In this document: one piece after another, positions 12,801 to 22,851 of the stretch
Numbering within the stretch: position 1 is the stretch's first letter
Layout: each line of letters begins with the position of its first letter
NCBI GenBank assembly: GCA_036874045.1
Contig: JAZBRI010000003.1
Span: 3,422,501 to 3,486,500, forward strand
Direction of reading: 5' to 3'
Length of the DNA stretch: 64,000 nucleotides
DNA from: Cymodocea nodosa
Taxonomy: Eukaryota > Streptophyta > Magnoliopsida > Alismatales > Cymodoceaceae
The notes under the pieces: model-generated
Told to the model about the DNA's origin: nothing
The model's database searches: none
The model's input: the letters and a program-made list of their open reading frames with translations, nothing else
Made by a program: the position numbers and the translations under genes

Positions 12801-15800
12801 GTTTGTGACAAGAACAGACGAAAGAACCCATTGATGTGTGTTCACAATTCCTTGCACGCGTACATGTTTCACGTTTGCGACCACATGATGTGATTCCTAT
12901 TTGTGTTTGTGCAGTCACGTGATAGATGAGTTGAGTCCTATTCGCATTCATGCTTGATTTTCAGTAACTATCCTTTCAACAGATGACTTGATTCTTGTTT
13001 CCAATAGTAGCTCTTCCTGCTGATGTGTTTGTGGTTTGCTCTATAAGATTGTGGTACTCTTACGTTCTTCGTAGGAATCATACTGTCAAGCTCGTCTGTT
13101 TCCTTGGTGTCATATTGTAGATATTCATCGCAAGCTATGACCTTTTCATTTAAAAAACGTGGAAGTGATCTACTTATTCGAAGTTTTCCTAGAATTTTAA
13201 AAAAACTAAATGGATCCAACCATTTACTTTGGACTTAAAACTTTGAAAGAATTGTTGATGCTCACCATCAAGAGTCTCATCTCATTTTTCCTCCATCAGA
13301 TATTAAGAGTGATGGATACATGGACTAGTATACTAATGATGTTGCTATTAGTTCCTAGATGCTAACCAGTATGGAGCCTTATGTTGCTCGTGGTGTTTTC
13401 ATGATGAAGACCGTAAAAGAAATGTAGGACAACTTGTGCCAAACGTATGGGCACAATAAGAATATCTCTAAGATTTTTTAGGTTTATGAAGACTTGTTTC
13501 AGATAAAGTAGAGGGACAAAAGCCCTTAGGAGCACTATAGCATAATTAGAGGATTAATCAATGAATTGAACATATATCAACCCCTAACATCTGACATAGC
13601 TACTTTTCAACGATATCATGAGGAACTTGCAGTTGTTTACTTAGCTAGTCTTAATCTTAATGTTGCATCATAGATTTAAGGACAAGTCTTGGGCATCAAT
13701 ACAATGCTGGATTTAGTTGAAACTTTTGCCAAGGTGATGCATATCTCAACTTTACCTTCTTGTGTGTTAGCTCCACTAGTTATAGATCAATTTGCCTTAG
13801 TTGCTTCTATTACAATACAGAAGGACGAAATAATCGTCAAAGACCAAAATGTTAGTGGTGTGACAAATTTAGGCACAAATTAGAAAAATGTTGGGATAAA
13901 TTTCCACACTTAAGACATTCTCAACATGCCAATGTTAGCTTGGAAATTGGGCCTATTGTCTCTATCTTATAGGCTGACTATTAGCGTTTTCTTCAATTAT
14001 AGGGATAGAATTCCACTACCATGAGTGCTCAAGAGCTTTCCTCACTTTTAGGTACAAGTATTGCCTTGATTGCATCCGAAAATGAGTTTTGGATAATAGA
14101 CTCTAGGGCATCCTCTCACATTTTAGGTAATTTCACCTTGTTTGTTCATCTATCCACTATGCAAGACAAGAAATCTGTAACCATAGTTGACTGTCGTTCA
14201 TGTTCTATATTTGGAAAGGGAAACATCCAAGCCTCCTTTTAGATAAAGCTAAATAATGTCCTTTATGTTCCTAATTTTTCTTTTAACATTTTATTCATTA
14301 GTGTCCTTACTATTCAACTACAATACTCAACTACATTCTTTCCTTTTTATGTTACCTTTCAGGACTTACAGACAAGGTAGAGAATTGGTTGGGGTGTAGA
14401 CCACAATCGTTAGGAGCATACCTATTGGTTTGTGACTATGTACCTCATGTTTTGATTGCATGTATGTCCAATACAAAACTTCTATCTGGTGGCACTATCA
14501 TCTTAATCATCCATTGTGGCAAAAGCTCCATCAAGTCATTCCTTAGGTTCCAATTTCTCTCTTTACTTGTGAGTCTTGTCAACTTAGGAAGTACACCTAT
14601 GCATTTTTCAAGCAGTTACATCTTGTGTCATCTAATCATATGTTTGATCTGGTTCACTACAACATGTGGGATCTTAGTAGAGTTGTCTATCTCGGGTTAT
14701 AAATATTATGTTGTGTTTGTTGATGATTATTCTTGTGTAACTTGGATTTATTTGTTAAAAGATCGTTGCAGTATCTTTAATGTTTTCAAAAATTTTCTTG
14801 TTAAAATAAAAAATTAATTTTCTGTGTGTTTAAAAATCTTACACATTGATAATGCTTTAAAATTTATGCAAAAAAATTTTCAAATTACTTAGTTCTTCTC
14901 TTGGTATTATTCATCAAACCACTTGTCCTCATATATCATCACAAAATGGTGTTGCTAAACACAAACATCATCATATCCTTGATGTTGTCTCCACCATTAT
15001 GTTGCAAATGTATGTTCCTAAGTTTTTATGATTTGACGTCATTCTCACTTCTTTTTACTTGATCGATTGGATGTCGTCTATTCCCTTAGGAGGGTTATAC
15101 CTTTCCATTGTCTTTATCCTGAAAGAGAATTATTTCTTATCTCCCCAAGGTGTTCAGGTGCACTGCCTTTGTTCAAGATCTCACTTCTAATTTTGATAAA
15201 TTATCTACTTGTGCAATAAAATGTCTCTTTGTTGATTATTCTCATACTCAAAAGGGTATTGCCTTTATTATCTTCTCACTTGTCGATACTTTACTTCTAA
15301 GGGTCGCAAGTTCGAGTCCTAGCAAGTACGTTTGTGTGTATGCATGCTGGAGGGGGGGATTGTTGAGTGCCCAACATGTATTGGCAATCTGCATGTCTCA
15401 ATTAAGTCACTTGCACTAGAAGAGGTGCATCGTGTTTTACCATAACAAAAAAGCATGATCAAAAGCTAGGGACCAAATGCTTAAGGTCATACTTGAACTC
15501 ATAGACTTGGTGTTATTGACCTTTTAAGAAAAGTTGATGAGCATTTACTATCATCTTAGGGTTTTAACAATGTGACAACACTAAATCCTAACAAGGTGAT
15601 GCTTTTCAAGACCCCAAGATACTCTCATAACTCCTCATTGGAAGACCACTATGGATGATGAAATGTAGGCTCTTCTCTCTCATAATACTTGAGATCTTTT
15701 ACCTTGCCCTAAAGAAATGAATGTTGCCATCTATAGACGGGTTTACACTACCAAGCGCAAATCTAATAGTAATGTTGACAGATACAAAGTTTATTTGATG

Positions 15801-18577
15801 GTTCGAGACTTTTCTCAAGAATATGAAGTGGATTACTCTAAAACCTTCTCTCTTGTAGCTTGCTTTGACTTCATTCAGGTACTTTTCTCCATGACCGTAA
15901 ATCAATCTTGACCCTTAATCTAGGTTGATGTTAAAAATGTCTTTCTCTACGATGATTTAGATGAAACTGTCTACATAGAGCAACCTTTAGGTTCTATTGC
16001 TCAAGGGGAGACACATGTTTGTTTACTTCACAAAACCATTTACAGTCTCAAATAGAGTTTGAAAGCTTGGTTTGAGAAATTTTGCACCGTGATATAGTAT
16101 AGTGATTTTGACAATTGTCGTGTTGATCACTCTATCTTTGTTAAGAAAACTTCAAGAGGAGTTGTCTTACTTACAGTTTATGTAGACGATATGCTATTGA
16201 CAGGTAGTAACATGCAAGACATTGATGTAACAAAGTATTTTCCAAATAAACACTTTGCTACAAAAGACATAGGTAAGTCAAGATATTTTTTGAGGATTGA
16301 ACTGACCTATTCTAAGGGAAAACTTTTCTTATCTCAATGAAAGTATATCTTAGATTTGCTAAAAGAAACTGAACTTGAAGGATGTCAATCAAAGAGTACT
16401 TCGATGGAACAAAATCACTCCTTTTATGAACAAACTTCTTCTCAATTTGAAAATCCAAATAGATATAGAAGATTTGTTGGTAAACTTATCTACTTGACAG
16501 TTACCCAACCTGACATCACATTCATTGTAAATTTGCTCAGTCAATTCATACATACCCTAAGATAGGTACATTGGTAGTGTATTGTCTAAGTATTATCATA
16601 TATTAAAAAGACTCCAAGAAAAGGACTCCTCTATGATAAACATGGACACCTGCAAGTTGCTAGATACTTAGATGCTGGATATGTTAGTGATAAGACTACT
16701 AAGAAGTCTATCTTTGGTTTTTTGACATATCTTGGTGGTAATCTTGTTACATGGTGAAGTAAAAAATAGAATGTGGTTTCTAAGGCTAGTGTTGAAGTTG
16801 AATACAGAAGCATGTCTCAAGTTACGTTTGAAATGATCTAATTGAAAGCCTTGTTGCAAGAATTTAGGGTTGATGTTTGTGAACTCATGCCAATGTTTTA
16901 TGACAATTAGGTTGCAATCTACATTGTAAATAATTCTACTTTTTATAAATAGACCAAATACATTGAAGTTGGATTGTCACTTCATTAGAGATAATGTTTT
17001 AAAGAATATTATATTCACTATGTTTATGCAATCTAAAGATCAATTGGTTGACATTCTTATCAAAGGACTTGGAGTCAAAACCATTGAAAATCTATGTAGC
17101 AAGTCAAAATTTTTAATATATATAATTCAGCTTGAGGAAAAGTGTTAATGTATTTCAATGGGTCCTTATATGGATATTCTCTTATGGATCCTAGGATCTA
17201 TTTAAGTCTTGTATTTATATGGGTGTTTAACTCTAATTAGTGGTTAATGCAATCCTTTTCTTCTTCTCCACCTTCTTCTTCAAACCCTAATAACTGTGGC
17301 TAAAGCAAAATAACAGGATTTTCCGAAGGTTGCAGTAGATGTTGATAATTTCAAGTCCATTGTATTTGACTGTTATGAAATGGACTTGACGTTAGAGAGC
17401 AACTGCTTATACATCAGAGTAGGTGGTGCTACCATGATTGGAGTCTCTTGTTACATTGTGATAACTTGCATAGTTGTGGTGTATTTTGGTATTTTCTGCT
17501 TTTATCATGTCTTTGTTGTGGGTTCATTCCTCAAAACCTTGTTTCTTATGTATTTGTTTTTCCTAGCTGTACCCATAGGTTGTATAGGCAGCCCTTTTCT
17601 CATTTTTAATGATATTTGTGTCAAAAAATGGAACAGGCCAACATAACTATGTTTGAAATGCCAAAAGGATTATCATGACTCATTTGTGCTCTACTTGTAC
17701 AGGATGGAGCAACTCTGATACACTATGCAGTCCGAACTGCATTTAGCCCTGCAATTAAGATTCTTATCTTGTACAATGTTGACATAAACCGCTCTGATAA
17801 TGTAAGTCTCTCTGACCAAGCTGATTCTCATCTGGGCTTATATTGTGATATCCTTCTTTGTGATTCTTTTAGGATGGATGGACTCCACTGCATCTTGCTG
17901 TGCAGACACAAAGAACAGACATAGTGAAACTTTTGCTAATTAAAGGTGCTGATAAAACATTAAAAAATAAGGTATTCTCCTTTTTTAACTGATGTGCTGA
18001 TGTAGTCTTTGATTTCTTTTGGTAAGGCCGTCAGACAACTTTGAGCATCCTATGGAATATAAGATAGAAGAATTGATTGCGTATCAAATATCATTCTGTT
18101 AGGTTTTGCACTTTTTTAGTCTATAAAAAACAATTACAAAGCTGGCTTAATGTGACACTGTAGGATGTCCTTTTCTCTTGTGTGGCACTAATACCATACT
18201 TTTCTTTCAATTAGTATCACATTTCAAGTCTCTATAATCAACCAGCAGCGTCAGTGGGTGATCTTTCCATAGATCACCACTTGTTTATTTGACAATTTCA
18301 TATTCTTTTCTTCATTAGTTTTGGAAACTATTTGATGTGCATTTCTTGTCTCAAGAGATTATCACATGACGTTCCAAAGGAGACAAACTTGAGCACTATT
18401 CTCGTTATTCGAATGTTTCATATTCACCTGTTCGTAATTATTTGATACTTGGCATTCTCTTTTATTTTTCAGGATGGTTTAACCCCACTTGATCTATGCC
18501 TTTACTCTGGTAGAAGTGCAAGAACATTTGAACTTATCAAGCTGCTCAAGGAACTCCCTAGATCAAAAGTTTCTTAA
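811..18577 (+). CDS. AKRP: Chloroplast ankyrin-repeat protein AKRP, 3' part (5' end outside window)
   Basis: Six exons are visible: 811-887, 3999-4097, 4275-4373, 17703-17801, 17873-17971 and 18473-18577 (stop TAA). They read ...[95 protein letters not shown] and [20 protein letters not shown], ending KELPRSKVS. From memory, order and wording match Arabidopsis AKRP (At5g66055), a plastid ankyrin protein that works with EMB506 and is needed for plastid differentiation and embryo development. The four central exons are each exactly 99 nt with phase-0 introns, so one exon equals one 33-residue ankyrin repeat. All frames are open and splice sites are GT-AG, so the gene looks functional despite a 13.3-kb intron (4374-17702) full of transposons. 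The N-terminal half and transit peptide lie outside the window. EMB506 is the nearest alternative, but AKRP fits better. Confidence 0.9.
888..3998. other. AKRP intron, degenerate repeat-like sequence
   Basis: A 3.1-kb intron. Its middle part (about 1000-3150) is less AT-rich than its edges and looks like old inserted DNA, but no protein motif survives that I could name. It holds the inverted repeat annotated separately. Around 3590-3800 the stretch TAGCTTTTTTTAGAAA near the left and its approximate inverse near the right suggest a decayed MITE, which is weakly supported. Confidence 0.5.
2343..2685. repeat. Inverted repeat: 73-bp arms, 197-bp loop
   Basis: The left arm 2343-2415 is the reverse complement of the right arm 2613-2685 except at 3 of 73 positions. 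No indels are needed. All three differences are transitions, and in an RNA read from the + strand (the AKRP sense) each gives a G-U wobble, so the arms would pair completely. The loop contains a smaller complementary pair (GATGGGC near 2450 and GCCCATC near 2483). It could be a foldback element, a MIR-like hairpin or a local inverted duplication; the sequence does not decide between these. Confidence 0.8.
5594..5977 (+). repeat. Tandem duplication of about 192 bp with CCHC zinc-knuckle coding potential
   Basis: Two adjacent copies start at 5594 and 5786. The first encodes [14 protein letters not shown], a CX2CX4HX4C zinc knuckle as found in retroelement Gag or LINE ORF1 proteins. In the second copy the second Cys is Tyr ([14 protein letters not shown]). 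The surrounding 5300-6350 has many stops and frame changes and is probably a dead retroelement fragment on the + strand whose class I cannot settle. Confidence 0.6.
6368..6601 (-). repeat. Gypsy 3' LTR (left end on + strand)
   Basis: About 234 bp, read on the minus strand as TGCAACAAATG... next to the polypurine tract. The part at about 6380-6490 matches 12457-12572 beside the primer-binding site, including GATCTTTTAGGGTTTT and the stretch around GGTTTACACTAG. The outer boundary is estimated from the TG/CA ends, and no clean target-site duplication was found. Confidence 0.6.
6808..7428. mobile_element. TIR element (MITE-like) nested in the gypsy 3' region
   Basis: About 620 bp with an AT-rich centre. 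The ends are imperfect inverted repeats: the left end reads GTTTGTGCATGAGAGAAAG, and the reverse complement of the right end reads GTTTGTACACCTAGAAAG. The similarity continues inward for about 100 bp with gaps (ATGGTGTGTTTATG left, ATGGTGTTTGTGTA inverted right). No transposase is encoded. A target-site duplication could not be fixed, so the superfamily is left open. Confidence 0.5.
9330..9676 (-). mobile_element. Solo LTR (347 bp) of copia type, minus orientation
   Basis: The segment starts TGTTATGCG and ends TTCATCA, has TG/CA ends and is flanked on both sides by CTAG (9326-9329 and 9677-9680). It interrupts the reverse transcriptase of the gypsy element. On the minus strand it shows a TATA-like TATATAAGCCC followed by GAACCACGTTAAACCTTGG, a sequence style I recognise from plant copia (Tork-like) LTRs. 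No internal domain accompanies it, so it is read as a recombined solo LTR. Confidence 0.75.
11093..11924. repeat. Direct tandem duplication of about 415 bp inside gypsy Gag region
   Basis: Copy 1 is 11093-11510 and copy 2 is 11511-11924. Both run from TCAATCAAAA to ATACTCTRCCATT with scattered substitutions and small indels. The Gag-coding frame survives better in and beyond copy 2 (12045-11803). This is a duplication within the dead element, with no sign of function. Confidence 0.8.
12442..12593 (-). repeat. Gypsy 5' LTR, truncated by the copia insertion
   Basis: Starts TGAG just beyond the primer-binding site and matches the left LTR up to about 12572. It stops at the copia element. A short continuation, TAAAGCAAAATAAC... 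ending GGTTGCA, may be 17301-17334, because the left LTR also has GGCTAAAGAAAAG and ends in GTTGCA. The split is inferred. Confidence 0.5.
12594..12748 (+). repeat. Copia 5' LTR (155 bp)
   Basis: Starts TGTTAATG and ends CCCTAATAACT immediately before the primer-binding site. Aligned by eye with the 3' LTR it shows about 16 substitutions, mostly transitions, and one 2-bp indel, so the LTRs differ by roughly 10%. The LTR is very short for a copia element. Confidence 0.85.
17143..17295 (+). repeat. Copia 3' LTR (153 bp)
   Basis: Starts TGTTAATG after a purine tract and ends CCCTAATAACT. Both LTRs end in CT where CA is expected, so that change probably predates the insertion or is a family feature. 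Confidence 0.85.
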
Positions 18578-21298
18578 GAAAAGAAGCAGCTGCTTGGGGC
18601 TACGATTTTCGCCATTAGGTAATTTTATATTCTGTAATTTTTCAATGGTACACTTGATGCATAAAAGAATATCATGTTCTTAACTGTTTGACATGTTTTT
18701 TAACTACACTCACGGGATTAAACTACTTATTTGGCTGAAGATGCCATTTGAGTGTGCTTCTACAGTCTAACCATCAACGATCCTTTGGATAAAGCACTAA
18801 TTCGATATTACAATTTTGACCTGCGTTGTGATTGATAAGGGGATATGGTCATCTAAATCATCGATCCCTTGATATACAGGCACAAAAGTTTGGGACCCCA
18901 AGCCAATTTTCTGTGAGAAACTCTACTAAGGGCATGTTTGATTAATTGTAATTCACATGTTACGTAGTATATTGAGTTACATTCCTTAGATTATAATATT
19001 TGAGTTTTTATAATTATAAATTTTTTAATTTGATTACAATAAAATAAGTTTTTTCACTCAATTAATTTATAGTATTTGATTACAAAACATTATCATTTTG
19101 GTGTATAATGTTAATTAAATGAAGCCTAAATATTAAATTGATATTATAGTTTGGGAAAATAAGTTTTACTGTACGAAACGGTGCAGATGAGGTCAAAAGA
19201 AGTGATGTTCTCGATTGGGTGAGTTTGGCGCAAAGAATGCATGTGCTCTTGTTGGTGTTTTGTCGAAGAAAAAAACTGGTACCATGTAGAACAATCTCTT
19301 GATAAAAACATGATGAGGTATTCATCTGTCTTAAGTTAATTTTTGGTTGGGCGTTGTACAGCACGCCATAATTATTTCGCATAACAGGCACGACCTATAT
19401 TTACATAATTAGCAGCTATATCATTACATTTGCAAAAGGTGAAGTACACAGTGGTTTTCTACTTAGTTCGGCCTTTGTGGATGCTTTAATAATCTATGGA
19501 TTGTTCATAGCTTTAGCTCTTTTATTCGTGAATTCTTTTGTTTAATCTGAGAAATAAGGAGTTAGATGACCAAATTGTCTTAAGCATACTTGTAAAAATC
19601 TAAAGTGAGCCTCCTATCTTCTTTGTTTCTTGTACATCTTATATATGAATGGGGTTTAATCCTCAAATGACCGTTTTTTGTAGATGAGACCTTTATTGAA
19701 GTGCATTTGATGTAGGAGAACATAAAATGCGTCATTCCAATGAACCTTCCAAGACTCATATGTAAACTATCTGAGAAGACAGACCACATATGATATACCA
19801 AGTTAGGTGAAAGCATATGAGTTTTTTGATCAAGGATCTATGTTGACCAAGATCCTTACCTATCTAGAAGAGGTGTCCGCAAAAGGAAGATTTTGCTCCA
19901 TAGAAGAGCTCTCTAGCTTACAATTCAAAGGTCACGTCTTTTGAAGGGGGTTTAATGCGTGTTTACTTTTAGATAATGACATCCATTTCTTTCTTAGTAT
20001 CTATAAATTCAATGCCTAGAAAATATGTTGAGGTACTCTTTTATGACATAGATGTATATATAATTATTATCTATTTACAAGATATTATAAACATAGATGA
20101 TTAAGATTAGTCATTGTTACTCCCCTTATAAACTATTAAACGATTAATTGTACATCTTTGAAAATTGCTTTCTATAACGGTGTAGTTGAACTTCGAAAAT
20201 CATACGTGTGGACTTCCCTTGTAGTCATGAATGATATTTTTTAAACAATGCACTATCTTCACTTTAAGCAACATATTTTGGAAGTTGTTTCATAAGCATT
20301 AATTGTGTCAAATTACCATATAAGAAAGCATTCTTGTCATTTAACTGGCATAACTCTCGTGATGGAAGAATTCTAATAAAGTTCAATATCGCATTCAGAT
20401 AGCCAATTTAGCTAACTTGTATTTTACAATATATACGACTATCTGGGTGACCGTGTTTGACTTAAGAGAATGTGCCTAATATCTCACTCTTTCTATATTT
20501 AATGTTTTCATTGCTAGGATACTAAATTCAACTGAAAACGCGAGTTTGAAAATTTAAATTTATGTCAGTAACTTGATAAAAGTTTCTTTATTATCGTTAA
20601 GATACGCTTCTAGGTGTTTTTTATATATAAATACATATACCATATTTATTAGAATACATATGTATCTTACATATTGCCCTTAAATTTATAACTACCTTAT
20701 ATTTTACTCTTCTTTTTTTCAAATCGTGTATCGTGTTACTTTCACATACATAATGCTATCGTGATAAATTCAACTGAAATTTAATTTCTCATCCACCATT
20801 TCGTAAAACTTATTCACATATCTAAGATTAAAACATTACTAAATCATCCTTTATTTTAACAGGCAAAGGGACACGAATGTGTAAATTAACACCCATATCC
20901 ATTTATTTTATACGGTAAGATGATGGATTTAAAAAAGATAAATAATTTTTATCCATATGTTAAATGAGACGAATGATGGATAGAAATGATCATGAAAAAA
21001 GAATTTAGATTCTCTCAAAATTTTTTTTTTTTAAAAAAAATCCTATTCTTTAAAAACACTATAGGTGATAAAATTTTAGCCAAGTTTCTTTTCGAATTGA
21101 TTGTAATTGTGTATACGATGACCAATAGTGTAAATGAATGAAATTTGATATCTTCAATTTTAAAGAATATTACAACCTCGCTTAAGTAATAAAAGTCAAG
21201 GATATGGTCTTCTTGGTGGCAGCCTTCGTCCTCGTTTCCTCCTTCCTATCTATCCGGTCACGGTCTGGGAAGAAAGAAGCAGGTTCCTCCTCCTCGGC
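18578..21298. other. Intergenic, AKRP to GST
   Basis: AT-rich spacer of 2.7 kb with the AKRP 3' UTR at its left edge. Apart from the MITE-like element at 18930-19090, no gene, RNA or clear repeat is visible. The last 120 bp become GC-richer and should hold the GST 5' UTR; no convincing TATA box was found. Confidence 0.6.
18930..19090. mobile_element. AT-rich MITE-like element, copy A
   Basis: The block AATATTTGAGTTTTTATAAT and the following TTAATTTGATTACAATA resemble, in inverse orientation, the element at 33002-33243 in a CLPR4 intron. They also resemble a fragment at 35937-35990 in the cyclin intron. The boundaries are approximate. Confidence 0.4.
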
Positions 21299-22851
21299 AT
21301 GGGTAGCGTGACGGTGCACGGTCCGGCGCTGTCCACGGCGGTTGCCAGGGTTCTGGCCTGCCTGTTCGAGAAAGAAGTCGACTTCCATCTCGCTCCACTG
21401 GACCTGGGCAAGGCCCAGCACAAGTCTCCCGACTACCTCAAGCTCCAGGTTCGCTCCCATCTCTTTGCTCTGCTTCCACACCACGATGCTCTCTGCCATC
21501 GGCCGCCGTCATCACCGTGTTCGGTTCGAGTAATCGAACCCGATAGCACGTCTGATGTCCGAGTTAATCCGTGCATCCGATTTTTCGTCCGCGTTTTTCT
21601 CTACGACAATCTCTGATTTCTCTGTTTTATTCTTTCACCGTGACGTCGACGGACGGTCGCCAGCCGTTCGGGCAAGTACCTGCTTTCCAAGACGGCGGCG
21701 TCACGCTTTTCGGTGAGTAACAATTTCAATCGTTTCAGATCTCGCTTCCTCCTGTTTCTCGAAGCGGCACGGAAAAGTTTTCCTCCTTTTCCTAAAAATA
21801 AAACATAATTATATAACTTGTTAATCGTATCGTAATTTAGTATTAACCTAAATTATTGTTATATTTAAAAGTTAATTGTTAAAGTTTAATAAAAATTGTT
21901 GAATTTTAAGACATTTAGATCAAATATTTGTAAGGATATAATACTACTACTAATAATAATAGTTCCACTCGCGTATATTTGTAAGAAAAAAATCAAGATA
22001 TATATCATTAGAAAAATTACTTAATATTCGCTATTAGGTTTGTTTCAGTTCTAAAAACCATAAATTAAATCATATGTATCAACTTTGGAAATTTGAGAAA
22101 TCGAATCGAACTACCTTCATCCAAATGATTTTTGGTTCTAATCTATATAAATAAAGATATTCTTCAAATAATAAAAAAATAAATTTACAACTGACGCAAC
22201 GCTCTTGCACAAAATATAAAATGCAAGACATCAAACAAACATTAATGTACCAAAATTTAGTAACGACGAATGGATGATCAAATTGTCATCAGAAACCGGG
22301 AATGAAATTTGACGGTAACGATTTTCAAAATAAAAAATTAATTAAACCCAAACCATAACATTCTCAAAAAGCATGTAAACCCTGGTGCAGAGTCGAGGGC
22401 GATATGCCGGTACGTCTGTGAAAAGTACGCGGACAAGGGCAACAAGGGCCTGTTAGGGCACGGCCTCCTCGAGAGGGCGTCGATCGAGCAGTGGCTGGAG
22501 GCGGAGTCGCAGAGCTACCATCCCCCAAGCTCGGTGCTGTTGCTCCAGCTCGCGCTCGCCCCGCGGATGGGCATCAAGCAGGACCCGGCGCTGATCGAGA
22601 AGAACGAGGGGAAGCTGGAGAAGGTGCTGGATGTGTACGAGAAGCGGCTGGGGGAGAGCAGGTTCTTGGCGGGCGACGAGTTCACGCTTGCCGACCTCTC
22701 GCATCTTCCCAACACGCAGTACGTGGTGGGCGGAACCGATCGCGGACGCCTCCTCTCCTCGAGGAAGAACGTCTGGCGCTGGTGGGAGGAGATATCCAGC
22801 AGGGAGTCGTGGAAGAAGGTCGTGGAGTTGCAGCAGCCTCCGCCAGCCTGA
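21299..22851 (+). CDS. Phi-class glutathione S-transferase
   Basis: Three exons, 21299-21448, 21664-21712 and 22391-22851, give 219 residues, normal for plant GSTF enzymes. These cytosolic dimers conjugate glutathione to electrophiles or bind small molecules. The thioredoxin-like N-terminal domain has GPALSTAVARV with the catalytic Ser at residue 12. Exon 2 encodes PFGQVPAFQDGGVTLF, and exon 3 starts ESRAICRYV, the glutathione-binding ES motif. The helical C-terminal domain runs from about residue 90 and includes RFLAGDEFTLADLSHLP. The 49-nt second exon and the two intron positions are typical of phi GSTs. Exon 3 is very GC-rich against an AT-rich 678-bp intron. The start is the first ATG giving the family N-terminus. 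The subclass is secure, but the substrate cannot be predicted. Confidence 0.95.

Larger units (their letters stand above)
12594..17295 (+). mobile_element. Ty1/copia LTR retrotransposon, decayed but structurally complete
   Basis: A 4.7-kb element with both LTRs. It is flanked by GTGGT (12589-12593) and GTGGC (17296-17300), which look like a 5-bp target-site duplication with one change. The primer-binding site TGGTATCAAAGTCA is at 12749, and a purine-rich tract (GAGGAAAAG) sits just before the 3' LTR. In order come the Gag remnant (about 13200-13900), aspartic protease (14021-14242, [10 protein letters not shown], where the active-site DSG has become DSR), an integrase piece (14690-14815, [16 protein letters not shown]), reverse transcriptase (15717-16560, with [10 protein letters not shown] near 16180) and RNase H (about 16660-16870). 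PR-INT-RT-RH is the copia order. Many stops interrupt every part, so it cannot be active. Confidence 0.9.

Noticed and set aside
15290..15340. tRNA-like B-box (AGTTCGAGTCC) inside the copia element, possibly a tRNA or SINE
   Set aside because: No matching A-box, no cloverleaf could be drawn, and no poly-T or A-rich tail follows.
21521..21542. Short inverted repeat GGTTCGA-N4-TCGAACC in GST intron 1
   Set aside because: Seven-bp arms are too short to support a function, and no U-run follows to suggest a terminator-like structure.
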